A stretch of DNA of 64,000 nt, from positions 62,001 through 126,000 of the forward strand of contig NZ_PZYZ01000004.1 in NCBI RefSeq assembly GCF_003047295.1. The letters are read 5' to 3'. The position numbers and the translations under genes are program-made. This document shows positions 10,430 to 18,374 of this stretch, piece by piece. Numbering within the stretch: the stretch's first letter is position 1; each line of letters opens with the position of its first letter. The notes under the pieces are model-generated. The model made no database searches. It was given only the letters and a program-made list of their open reading frames with translations, and was not told the DNA's origin. The DNA is from Nocardioides sediminis. GTDB taxonomy: Bacteria > Actinomycetota > Actinomycetes > Propionibacteriales > Nocardioidaceae.

Positions 10430-10864
10430 ATGACCCTCTCGCCCAGCTACCGACTCCTGCGGGTCGCCCTCGTGGTGTTCGGCACGGTGATGGCGCTGCT
10501 CTACCCGCTGGCAGCGGTCTGGCCCTCGGGATGGGCGTGGCACGACGGTGCTCCGCACGAGTCCCGCTACTTCATGATGATCGTGGGCCTGTACGCGACC
10601 CTGGGCCTGTTCCTCGTCGTTGCCGCGCGGCGGCCCGAGGCGCACCTCAGCCTGATCTGGTTCACCGTGTGCTCCAGCGCCGTGCACGCGGGCATCATGG
10701 CGGTGCAGGCCGTCAGCTCGGCCCACCACCGAGGGCACCTCTGGGGAGACGTGCCCGCCCTGCTCCTGGTGGCGGTCGTGCTCACCGTGCTCGTACGGGC
10801 CGCAGGGCTCAGGCCCGACGGGCCAGGGACGATCGGCCCGTCAAGCACTGGACGAGGGCCCTAG
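10430..10864 (+). CDS. Small membrane protein, DUF6632-like
   Basis: A 144-aa protein with four hydrophobic segments (about 9-29, 46-65, 75-97 and 106-125) and a polar C-terminal tail. It resembles the DUF6632 family, which has no known function. GGAG precedes the ATG at 10430. It is 32 nt upstream of the P-type ATPase gene on the same strand and could be co-transcribed with it, so a role in metal handling or in membrane support of the ATPase is possible but only inferred. Family assignment is from overall pattern and moderate in certainty. Confidence 0.75.
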   Translation: MTLSPSYRLLRVALVVFGTVMALLYPLAAVWPSGWAWHDGAPHESRYFMMIVGLYATLGLFLVVAARRPEAHLSLIWFTVCSSAVHAGIMAVQAVSSAHHRGHLWGDVPALLLVAVVLTVLVRAAGLRPDGPGTIGPSSTGRGP

Positions 10865-10896
10865 CCGGGGGGCCGCACCTGGGGTCATCTGGAGAG

Positions 10897-13233
10897 ATGG
10901 AGGTCGTCCAGGGGCGGGTCGTGCTCGGGCTGTTCGCTGCCTCGACGCTGCTCCTGTCCGTCGGTGTCCTCCTGTGGCTGCTGGAGAGCCATGGCGCCGC
11001 CGAGGTGTCGTGGGTCGTCGGCACGGCCGTCGGCCTGGTCGTCGCCCTCGTCTCGACCGCCGGTGCCGCGCGGCGGCACCGGCCGACGGTCGACGTCATC
11101 GCCCTGCTCGCCCTGGGTGGAGCGCTGGCTGTCGGGGAGTACTTCGCCGGCGCCATGATCACCACGATGCTCGCGACCGGCCAGCTGTTGGAGTCCCGTG
11201 CCGAAGCGCGCGCGCGTCGCGAGCTGGGCCTGCTCCTGGAGCGCTCGCCACGCACCACCCACCGGAGGGGCGCCGACGGGCTGGTGGAGATCCCCGTCGA
11301 CCAGGCCGTGCCCGGAGACACCCTCGTGGTGCGCACCGGGGAGGTGGTCCCGGTGGACGGCCGGCTGCTCACCGCGGCCACCCTCGACGAGTCGGCGCTG
11401 ACCGGGGAGCCGCTACCCGTGGACCAGCCGGCCGGCGGCATCGTGCGTAGCGGGGCGGTCAACGCCGGGACGGCCTTCGACCTGGTGGCGACCGCGACCG
11501 CGGCCGAGTCCACCTACGCCGGTCTGGTTCGCCTCGTCGAGCAGGCGCAGGCGTCGTCCGCGCCCTTCATCCGCCTTGCCGACCGGCTGGCGGTGGTCTT
11601 CGTCCCGCTGACCCTCCTTCTTGCCGGCGGCGCATGGGCACTGGCCGGCGACCCGGTCCGCGCCGTGGCCGTGCTGGTCGTCGCCACCCCGTGCCCACTC
11701 CTGCTCGCGGCCCCGATCGCCTACATCTCCGGGCTCGCACGAGCCACCCGCATCGGGGTGGTCATCAAGGGTGGCGGGATCCTGGAGCGCCTCGCGGCTG
11801 CTCGCGTCATCATGTTCGACAAGACCGGAACCCTGACCCGCGGCCGGCCCGAGCTCGTCGGCGTCGTCACGGCGGACGACGACCTCACCGCCGACGAGCT
11901 GCTGCGCCTGGCAGCATCGCTGGACCAGATGTCCCCGCACGTCCTCGCCACCGCGATCGTCTCGGCCGCCACGGCACGCGGGCTGGTCCTGGTCCTGCCC
12001 ACCCACGTGGTCGAGCACCACGGGTCCGGGGTCCGGGGCGTCGTCGACTCACGCGAGGTCGCCCTGGGCAAGCGTTCCTGGGTCGTTCCCGAACCGGCCC
12101 CGAGCTGGGCGCAGCGAGTACGGCGCCGCGCCAGCCTGGACGGGTCGATGACCGTGTTCGTCTCCGTCGACGGCCGGCCGGCCGGGGCGTTCCTCCTCGA
12201 GGACGTGGTCCGACCCGATGCGCCCCGGATGATCCACGGCCTGCGTGAAGCCGGGATCCGGCGCGTGGTCCTCATCACCGGGGACCGGGAGGACAGCGCC
12301 GAGACCGTGGGCCGGATCGTCGGGACCGACGCCGTTCGTGCCGACTGCAGCCCCGCGGAGAAGCTCGCGCTGATCGAGGCGGAGCGTGCGGAGGACGTCG
12401 TGATGATGGTCGGCGACGGGGTCAACGACGCCCCGGCGCTCGCCGCCGCCGACGTCGGCGTCGCCCTGGCCGCACGCGGCTCGACCGCCTCCTCGGAGGC
12501 GGCCGACGTGGTGCTGACGGTGGACCGGGTGGACGCCCTCGCCGACGCCATCCTGATCGCCCAACGGTCCCGTCGCATCGCCCGGCAGGCCGTGGGCATC
12601 GGGATGGGTCTGTCCCTGGTCGCCATGGCCGCAGCCGCAGCGGGCTTCCTGCCCCCGGCGGTGGGCGCCGTGCTCCAGGAAGGCATCGACGTCCTGGCGA
12701 TCGGCCTGGCCCTCCGGGCGGTGCTGCCCGGTCGGACCCACACCGTGGTCCTCCCTCCGGCGGACGTGACCATCGGCCACGAGCTCCTGGCCCAGCACGA
12801 GGCCTCCCTCCCGATCGTGGAGGAGATCCGGGCCGTCGCGGACCAGGTCAGCACCCAGGAACCGGACGTCGCTCCGGTCCGCCGGCTCCTGGTCCGGCTG
12901 CGCACCGACCTCCTGACCCACGAGCGCGCCGACCAGTCCCAGCTGGTGCCCCTGGTGGCCCGCGCCCTCGGCGAGACCGCGACGCACGCGCTCACCCGGA
13001 CCCATGCCGAGATCGAGCACCAGGTCGCGCGACTGGCACGCCTGCTCGACGACATCCCCGGGGACAGCGCCCGACCGGAGGACCTGGTCGAGGTCCGCCG
13101 ACTGCTCTACGGCCTGTACGGCGTGCTGCGCCTCCACAACGCGCAGGAGGACGAGACCGCACACAGCCTGCTTCCCCCGCGACCGACCGTGCCCCGCGAC
13201 GGGCGACGTCCGGGAGGTGGAGACGTCCCGTGA
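10897..13233 (+). CDS. P1B-type metal-transporting ATPase with C-terminal hemerythrin-like domain
   Basis: This ATP-driven heavy-metal pump is 778 aa. Core motifs are TGE at 169-171, the membrane metal site TPCP at 264-267, phosphorylated Asp308 in DKTGT and GDGVND at 506-511. No N-terminal metal-binding domain (CxxC) is present. TPC in the sixth-type helix instead of CPC or SPC points to subgroup P1B-5 (Nia-type Ni/Fe exporters), as does the extra C-terminal domain. Residues about 620-755 form a hemerythrin-like bundle with His628, His634-Glu635, His675-Glu676, His703, His708 and His747 with Glu751, a diiron ligand pattern. P1B-5 pumps of rhizobia carry such a domain. The stop overlaps the next start as GTGA. 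The ATG at 10897 has only a weak, close GGAG, so the exact start is uncertain. Confidence 0.88.
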   Translation: MEVVQGRVVLGLFAASTLLLSVGVLLWLLESHGAAEVSWVVGTAVGLVVALVSTAGAARRHRPTVDVIALLALGGALAVGEYFAGAMITTMLATGQLLESRAEARARRELGLLLERSPRTTHRRGADGLVEIPVDQAVPGDTLVVRTGEVVPVDGRLLTAATLDESALTGEPLPVDQPAGGIVRSGAVNAGTAFDLVATATAAESTYAGLVRLVEQAQASSAPFIRLADRLAVVFVPLTLLLAGGAWALAGDPVRAVAVLVVATPCPLLLAAPIAYISGLARATRIGVVIKGGGILERLAAARVIMFDKTGTLTRGRPELVGVVTADDDLTADELLRLAASLDQMSPHVLATAIVSAATARGLVLVLPTHVVEHHGSGVRGVVDSREVALGKRSWVVPEPAPSWAQRVRRRASLDGSMTVFVSVDGRPAGAFLLEDVVRPDAPRMIHGLREAGIRRVVLITGDREDSAETVGRIVGTDAVRADCSPAEKLALIEAERAEDVVMMVGDGVNDAPALAAADVGVALAARGSTASSEAADVVLTVDRVDALADAILIAQRSRRIARQAVGIGMGLSLVAMAAAAAGFLPPAVGAVLQEGIDVLAIGLALRAVLPGRTHTVVLPPADVTIGHELLAQHEASLPIVEEIRAVADQVSTQEPDVAPVRRLLVRLRTDLLTHERADQSQLVPLVARALGETATHALTRTHAEIEHQVARLARLLDDIPGDSARPEDLVEVRRLLYGLYGVLRLHNAQEDETAHSLLPPRPTVPRDGRRPGGGDVP

Positions 13234-13943
13234 TCCCCACCCGCCGCAGCCGACGCCGGGCGCTGGCGCTGCTCGACCAGCTGCGTGACGAACGCGGCCG
13301 GCAGGTGATGCTGGTGTCGCACTGCCTGCTCAACCAGAACACCCGCTATGCCGGCGGCGCGACCCGCCCGGCCGCGATCACCGAGGCGGTCGACGAGCTC
13401 GTCGGCGCCGGCTACGGCCTCCATCAGCTCCCGTGCCCCGAGCAGCGCGCCTGGGGCGGTGTGCTCAAGAGGCACAGCCTGGGGCTCCACCACTCCGAGG
13501 GCCGACCACTCTTCGCCGTGCGAGGCGTGCTGCTGGGAGCATTCGCGGCCTGGACCCGCCTCAAGTACAGGCGCCTGGCGCGGCAGGTCGTCCGGGACGT
13601 GGTCGACTACCGGCGGTCGGGCATCGACGTGGTCGGCATCGTCGGGATCGGCGCATCACCGTCCTGTGGTGTCACGACCACCCTGGATCTCCACGCGTCG
13701 CTGGACGTGCTCGCCGCCTGTCCGGCCGCCGCACTGACTCGCGACGTCATGAACGAACAGGCCGTCCTGGGGTGCCGCCGACCCGGCGAAGGCATGTTCA
13801 TCCAGGCGCTGGACCGTCGACTGGCACGTCGACGAATTCGCCTGGACGCGTTCGAGCACGACCTCGCCCGCGAGCTGCGAGGCGAGCCCCAGACTCTCCT
13901 GACCTCCCGACCCGCACGGACGCTGGGTGCCCCGCCGGGTTGA
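13230..13943 (+). CDS. DUF523/TudS-like cysteine-cluster protein
   Basis: A 237-aa protein with three separated cysteine motifs typical of the DUF523 family: CLLNQNTRY at Cys32, PCPE at Cys69 and GASPSCG at Cys146. Characterised relatives (TudS, 2-thiouracil desulfurase) bind a [4Fe-4S] cluster with three Cys. This protein has the LLN-type variant of the first motif and a C-terminal extension beyond about 150, so its substrate cannot be assigned. The GTG start overlaps the ATPase stop (GTGA), implying coupled translation and a shared process. An iron-sulfur or iron-sensing role with the pump is inference. Confidence 0.8.
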   Translation: MIPTRRSRRRALALLDQLRDERGRQVMLVSHCLLNQNTRYAGGATRPAAITEAVDELVGAGYGLHQLPCPEQRAWGGVLKRHSLGLHHSEGRPLFAVRGVLLGAFAAWTRLKYRRLARQVVRDVVDYRRSGIDVVGIVGIGASPSCGVTTTLDLHASLDVLAACPAAALTRDVMNEQAVLGCRRPGEGMFIQALDRRLARRRIRLDAFEHDLARELRGEPQTLLTSRPARTLGAPPG

Positions 13944-13958
13944 CCTCGGGCGGGGGGA

Positions 13959-15080
13959 TCAGTGGTCGTGGTCCTCCTCGACCAGGTCGACGACCTCGCG
14001 ACCCGGCGAGACCGAGCCCGGGGTGAGGACCGGACCGTCGGTGCGGGCCTGGTAGCGGCCGCGGTACTTGGTCAGGCAGCCCTTGGACGCGCCCAGTGAC
14101 CTGAGCCCGGCGAGGTCACCCGCCTCGTAGCGCGAGTAGTAGCCGCCCACGTTGGGCGACCGGTTGCCCGGGTGCATGATCTGGACGTCGTCGGCGAAGT
14201 GGTCGAGGCCGAACGCGTGCCCGAGCTCGTGGATCAGGACGAGGCCCATCGGCTCGGTCGTGGGATGGTCCATGACCATCGGGTACTCCGCGCCGTAGGC
14301 CATGTTCATGGTCACGCCCGGCTTGGCGATCCGCCAGGTCGGCCGCTTGCTCTTCTTCAGCTGGGCGATCGGGGCCCGGCCGGTCCCACCGACGCCGACC
14401 GCGCCGACCAGCGCGGGGTCGAGGTCCTGGTGGGACCACGCGATGACCAGGTCGGTGCCGCTCGGGTGGCGGTCACCGCGGATCGGGACGGCCGTGGTCG
14501 TGCCGACGTACTTGGACTTGAAGCCGGTGGCCCGCTCGAGCAGCTTCATCGCCTCCAGCGTGACCGGCACCGCGCCGGGACCTCCAAGGCCGGGGTTGAT
14601 CCGGTACTTGATGGTCTCGCAGGGGTTCCAGCGGAACGTCAGGCCCTGGCCGGAGAAGGGGAGGTACGCCGAGGTCGAGCCGCGCGGGGTCCACGGGACG
14701 CCGACGCTGAACTTCTTGGCCTTGAACGCCTTGGCGCCGAAGCGCTTCTTGCGGGGGACCAGCACGCGGAGCGTGTGCGCGCCGTACCAGTCGAAGGAGC
14801 CGGTGAACGTGTACTTGCCCTTGCGCTTGGTCTTCGTCTTGTCGATGGTGTGCCAGCCGTCGGCCCACTTGACCTGCAGCGCGACCTTGCGTCGCTTGGG
14901 CCCGGAGGCCTTGCCCTTGATGGCGTAGCCGGAGGTGCCGGCGATCCAGCTGGTGGTGCCGTAGGACACCTTGCCCTTGGTGCGCTTCGCCGCGGAGGCC
15001 GGCGAGGCGGCGAGGCTGGTGAGGATCAGGGCGAGCGCGGCGAGGAGTGCCACGCCTCCCAGGCGAGATCGGTGCGTCAT
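13959..15080 (-). CDS. Secreted zinc metalloprotease (matrixin-like)
   Basis: The 373-aa protein begins with a classical signal peptide (about 1-29, ending SPASA). A Lys-rich beta domain (about 30-155) resembling Ig-like or bacterial surface folds follows. The catalytic domain carries the metzincin zinc motif HELGHAFGLDH at 284-294, with the downstream IMHPG acting as the Met-turn. It is probably exported and degrades extracellular protein. AGGGGA lies upstream of the ATG at 15080. The His/Asp/Glu-rich last residues (EEDHDH) could bind metal. Confidence 0.85.
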   Translation of the reverse strand: MTHRSRLGGVALLAALALILTSLAASPASAAKRTKGKVSYGTTSWIAGTSGYAIKGKASGPKRRKVALQVKWADGWHTIDKTKTKRKGKYTFTGSFDWYGAHTLRVLVPRKKRFGAKAFKAKKFSVGVPWTPRGSTSAYLPFSGQGLTFRWNPCETIKYRINPGLGGPGAVPVTLEAMKLLERATGFKSKYVGTTTAVPIRGDRHPSGTDLVIAWSHQDLDPALVGAVGVGGTGRAPIAQLKKSKRPTWRIAKPGVTMNMAYGAEYPMVMDHPTTEPMGLVLIHELGHAFGLDHFADDVQIMHPGNRSPNVGGYYSRYEAGDLAGLRSLGASKGCLTKYRGRYQARTDGPVLTPGSVSPGREVVDLVEEDHDH

Positions 15081-15164
15081 GAAGTCCCCTCGTGGTGGTC
15101 TCGATCTCCTGCCTTGTGCCACCGGTGCGCGTCGCGCAAACCCCGCGGGCCGATACTGGTCGCC

Positions 15165-15659
15165 ATGTCCGGACCAGCCGACGCCGCCAGGAGGCTGGTG
15201 GCGGACCGCCGACGCCTCAAGAACGTCCTGGTCGTGGGCTTCCTCGTGGTGCTGCTCAACCTGCCGCTGGCCCTGTCGTGGTGGACCAACCTGCGCGTCG
15301 AGAGGGCCGGGGTCGACGTCACGACGACGGTCACCGCCGCCCGCAACCTGGGCACCGGCGAGGAGCCGCGGTGGTGGGTCAGCTGGCGCTTCCCCGAGGA
15401 GGTCGACCCCGAGCAGGGCACCTGGGCCGCCGAGGTCGACCGGACGACCTGGGAGGACGCCGAGCGCACCGGCACGCTGACGGTCCGTGTCCTGGAGGGC
15501 GAGCCCTCGCGCCACACCGCGGAGGGAGAGGTACGCAGCCTCGCCGGGCTGTGGACCACGCTCGTCGCCGACGCGGTGCTGCTCGCCGTGCTGCTGCTCG
15601 TCCGGCGGTCCCGCCGCCGACCCATCCGGAGCGGCGAGGAGTCCGAAGGAGGGACATGA
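15165..15659 (+). CDS. Small two-pass membrane protein, DUF3592-like architecture
   Basis: A 164-aa protein with a membrane segment at about 20-40, an extracytoplasmic beta-rich middle and a second segment near 130-150, followed by an Arg-rich tail. The layout resembles DUF3592 proteins, but I cannot confirm membership and no function is known. The ATG at 15165 has a -10-like GATACT 8 nt upstream, suggesting a leaderless mRNA. The stop overlaps the next ATG (ATGA), so it forms an operon with the peroxidase gene. Confidence 0.75.
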   Translation: MSGPADAARRLVADRRRLKNVLVVGFLVVLLNLPLALSWWTNLRVERAGVDVTTTVTAARNLGTGEEPRWWVSWRFPEEVDPEQGTWAAEVDRTTWEDAERTGTLTVRVLEGEPSRHTAEGEVRSLAGLWTTLVADAVLLAVLLLVRRSRRRPIRSGEESEGGT

Positions 15660-16132
15660 CCTCCCTGGGCGACTTCAAGGCCACCGGCATCGACGGCACC
15701 GAGACCGACCTCGCGGCGTACGAGGGACAGGTGGTGCTCGTCGTGAACACCGCCTCCCAGTGCGGGTTCACCCCGCAGTACCAGGGGCTCCAACGGCTCC
15801 AGGACGAGTACGGCGACCGCGGCTTCACCGTGCTCGGCTTCCCGTGCGACCAGTTCGGGGGCCAGGAGCCCGGCACCGAGGCGGAGATCGCGTCCTTCTG
15901 CGAGCGGAACTACGGCGTCGACTTCCCGCTGTTCGCCAAGGTCGACGTCAACGGCGACGAGGCGCACCCGCTGTTCACGTGGCTGCGCCAGGAGAAGTCC
16001 GGGCTGCTCGGCGGTGCGGTCAAGTGGAACTTCACCAAGTTCCTGATCGGCCGCGACGGCCGGGTCGTCGACCGCTTCGGACCCACCACCAAGCCGGAGA
16101 AGATCGGCGCCGACATCGAGCGGCTCCTCTGA
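15656..16132 (+). CDS. Glutathione-peroxidase-family thiol peroxidase
   Basis: A 158-aa cytosolic peroxidase. The peroxidatic Cys36 sits in NTASQCGFTP; Cys64 (FPCDQFGGQEPG) and Cys82 (FCERNYG) follow, and WNF near the C-terminus completes the catalytic tetrad. Cys instead of selenocysteine and the presence of Cys82 suggest a thioredoxin-dependent peroxidase. Actinobacteria generally lack glutathione, so the family name is misleading. A paralogue lies at 49554-50042. Translation is coupled to the upstream membrane protein gene by ATGA. Confidence 0.92.
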   Translation: MTSLGDFKATGIDGTETDLAAYEGQVVLVVNTASQCGFTPQYQGLQRLQDEYGDRGFTVLGFPCDQFGGQEPGTEAEIASFCERNYGVDFPLFAKVDVNGDEAHPLFTWLRQEKSGLLGGAVKWNFTKFLIGRDGRVVDRFGPTTKPEKIGADIERLL

Positions 16133-16194
16133 CGCCGTCTCACGGCAGCGAGGTGACTTGCCCGTAACCTCCGCGGGGGGAGAGGGTCGTCCCC

Positions 16195-17574
16195 ATGGCC
16201 GCCACCGCATCGTCGTACTCCATCACCATGCGGTTGCACACCGCGCCGGACCACGGCGTCGTGGGCACCGTCGCGACGACCATCGCCGAGGGCGGCGGCG
16301 TGGTCACCGCGATCGACGTCGCGGAGTCCCGCCACGACCGCCTCGTCGTCGACGTGACCTGCTCGGCCTCCGACGAGACCCACTCCAAGGAGCTCGTCCA
16401 CGCCGTGGAGGGCCTCGCGGGCGTCGTGGTGCACAAGGTCAGCGACCGTACGTTCCTGCTGCACATCGGCGGCAAGATCTCGGTCGAGTCCAAGGTGCCG
16501 CTCCGCACCCGTGACGACCTGTCGATGGCCTACACCCCCGGCGTCGGCCGGGTCAGCATGGCGATCCACGACAACCCCGACGACGTCCGCCGGCTCACCA
16601 TCAAGGGCAACTCGGTCGCCGTGGTCACCGACGGCTCGGCCGTGCTGGGCCTCGGCAACATCGGCCCCGGCGCCGCGCTCCCGGTGATGGAGGGCAAGGC
16701 GGCGCTCTTCAAGCGGTTCGCCGACATCGACGCCTGGCCGATCTGCCTGGCCACCCAGGACACCGACGAGATCGTGCGTGCCGTCGAGATGATCGCCCCG
16801 GGCTTCGGCGGCATCAACCTCGAGGACATCGCGGCGCCGCGCTGCTTCGAGATCGAGCGCCGGCTGCGGGAGTCGCTGGACATCCCGGTGTTCCACGACG
16901 ACCAGCACGGTACGGCGATCGTCGTGCTCGCCGCCCTGACCAACGCGCTGCGCTGCGTCAAGAAGGACCTCGGCACCGTGCGCATCGTGGTCTCGGGCGC
17001 CGGTGCCGCCGGCACGGCCATCGTCACCCTCCTGCTCGCCGCCGGCGCGGGCGACGTCGTGGTGGTCGACCGCGAGGGCGCGCTGTCGGCGGACGACTCG
17101 ACCCTCTCGCCCGCCCACCGGGAGCTCGCCGCGGCGACCAACCCGCGTCGTGCCACCGGCAGCCTGCACGACGTGCTGGTGGATGCGGACGTCTTCATCG
17201 GCGTGAGCGCGCCCGGGATCCTGGCGCCCGAGTGGATCGACGACATGGCCGACGAGGCGATCGTCTTCGCCCTGGCCAACCCCGACCCGGAGGTCGACCC
17301 GGCCGAGGCCGGCAAGCGGGCCGCCGTGGTGGCCAGCGGCCGCTCGGACTACCCCAACCAGATCAACAACGTGCTGGCCTTCCCCGGCGTCTTCCGCGGC
17401 CTGCTCGACGCCCGGGCGGAGGACGTCAGCGTGGACATGCTGCTCCGCGCGGCCGACGCCATCGCGCGGGTGGTGACCGACGAGGAGCTGCACGCGGCCT
17501 TCATCATCCCCAGCGTCTTCCACCCCGACGTCGCCAAGAAGGTCGCCGCCGCGATCAGCGGCAAGGAGTCCTGA
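16195..17574 (+). CDS. Malic enzyme with N-terminal ACT domain
   Basis: The 459-aa enzyme oxidatively decarboxylates malate to pyruvate using NAD(P)+. An ACT-type regulatory domain (about 8-85) precedes the catalytic part, which begins at the conserved AYTPGVGRV region. Visible signatures include the metal-site region around [10 protein letters not shown] and a Rossmann loop [15 protein letters not shown] and the NQINN motif close the fold. The ACT domain suggests amino-acid control of activity. A TAACCT at about 16167 and the G-rich purine tract before the ATG are plausible promoter and ribosome-binding site. Confidence 0.93.
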   Translation: MAATASSYSITMRLHTAPDHGVVGTVATTIAEGGGVVTAIDVAESRHDRLVVDVTCSASDETHSKELVHAVEGLAGVVVHKVSDRTFLLHIGGKISVESKVPLRTRDDLSMAYTPGVGRVSMAIHDNPDDVRRLTIKGNSVAVVTDGSAVLGLGNIGPGAALPVMEGKAALFKRFADIDAWPICLATQDTDEIVRAVEMIAPGFGGINLEDIAAPRCFEIERRLRESLDIPVFHDDQHGTAIVVLAALTNALRCVKKDLGTVRIVVSGAGAAGTAIVTLLLAAGAGDVVVVDREGALSADDSTLSPAHRELAAATNPRRATGSLHDVLVDADVFIGVSAPGILAPEWIDDMADEAIVFALANPDPEVDPAEAGKRAAVVASGRSDYPNQINNVLAFPGVFRGLLDARAEDVSVDMLLRAADAIARVVTDEELHAAFIIPSVFHPDVAKKVAAAISGKES

Positions 17575-17651
17575 CCTCGACGCCGAGGGGGTGCGGGTCA
17601 CTAGGGTGTCCTGACGCCGGCTGACCGGCCGGCGCCCACGGGGAGGACCAC

Positions 17652-18365
17652 ATGAGCAACGACGGCACCAGCACGCCCGACGACCCCTACGGCACCGGGC
17701 CCACCGGTGGCCAGCCGCCGGCGCCCGGGCAGCAGCCGGGACAGCAGCCGGGCCGGCCCGACTACGGCCAGCCCGACTACGGGCAGCAGGGCCAGTACGG
17801 GCAACCGCAGTACGGCCAGCCGCAGTACGGCGAGCCCGCGGCGTACGGGCAGGGCGGGTCGCCCTACGGGCAGCAGCCCTACGGCGCGCCGCAGCCGCCC
17901 GCCGAGCAGCCCGGCTCGATCCGCACGGCGGTCATGCTGATGCGCGTCGGGGCGCTGCTGTCGCTGCTCAGCCTGCTGACGACCTTCCTCTTCCGTGACC
18001 AGATCCGGGACCAGGTCGAGCAGACCCTGGAGGACCAGGGCACCACGATCACCGCCGACACCGTCGACGCGGCCGTGGCGGTCGGCACGGCGTTCGCCGT
18101 CTTCTTCGGCCTGATCGGTGTCGGGCTGTGGCTGTGGATGGCGTGGGCCAACGGCCGGGGCAAGGGCTGGGCGCGGATCGTGGCGACGGTGCTCTTCACG
18201 CTGTCCGCCGTGTCGTTCCTCTTCTCCTTCACCCAGCCCCAGCCGCTGCTCAACACGGTCCTCGGGCTGGTCAACCTGGTGCTGGGCGCCGCGATCGTCT
18301 TCCTGCTCTGGAAGCGCGAGTCGAGCGCCTACTACGCCGCCATGTCCGGCGCGCGGGCGCGCTGA
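17652..18365 (+). CDS. Gly/Gln/Tyr-rich membrane protein
   Basis: This 237-aa protein starts with about 95 residues of Gly-Gln-Pro-Tyr repeats (YGQPQYG-type), followed by four hydrophobic segments. Such low-complexity heads on small membrane proteins are common in Actinobacteria and may mediate condensate or protein contacts; no specific function is known. GGGGAGG precedes the ATG, and TAGGGT at about 17602 is a likely -10. It converges on the mmpL-like gene with only 9 nt between stops. Confidence 0.8.
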   Translation: MSNDGTSTPDDPYGTGPTGGQPPAPGQQPGQQPGRPDYGQPDYGQQGQYGQPQYGQPQYGEPAAYGQGGSPYGQQPYGAPQPPAEQPGSIRTAVMLMRVGALLSLLSLLTTFLFRDQIRDQVEQTLEDQGTTITADTVDAAVAVGTAFAVFFGLIGVGLWLWMAWANGRGKGWARIVATVLFTLSAVSFLFSFTQPQPLLNTVLGLVNLVLGAAIVFLLWKRESSAYYAAMSGARAR

Positions 18366-18374
18366 GCCCGCCGG

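Noticed and set aside
10246..13943. tRNA-Leu as attachment site of an integrated island carrying the metal module
   Set aside because: No copy of the tRNA 3' end is found at the far side of the module, and there is no integrase.
17613..17640. Hairpin CGCCGG/CCGGCG before the gene at 17652
   Set aside because: Short, lies between the -10 and the start of the following gene, and such matches are common at this GC content.
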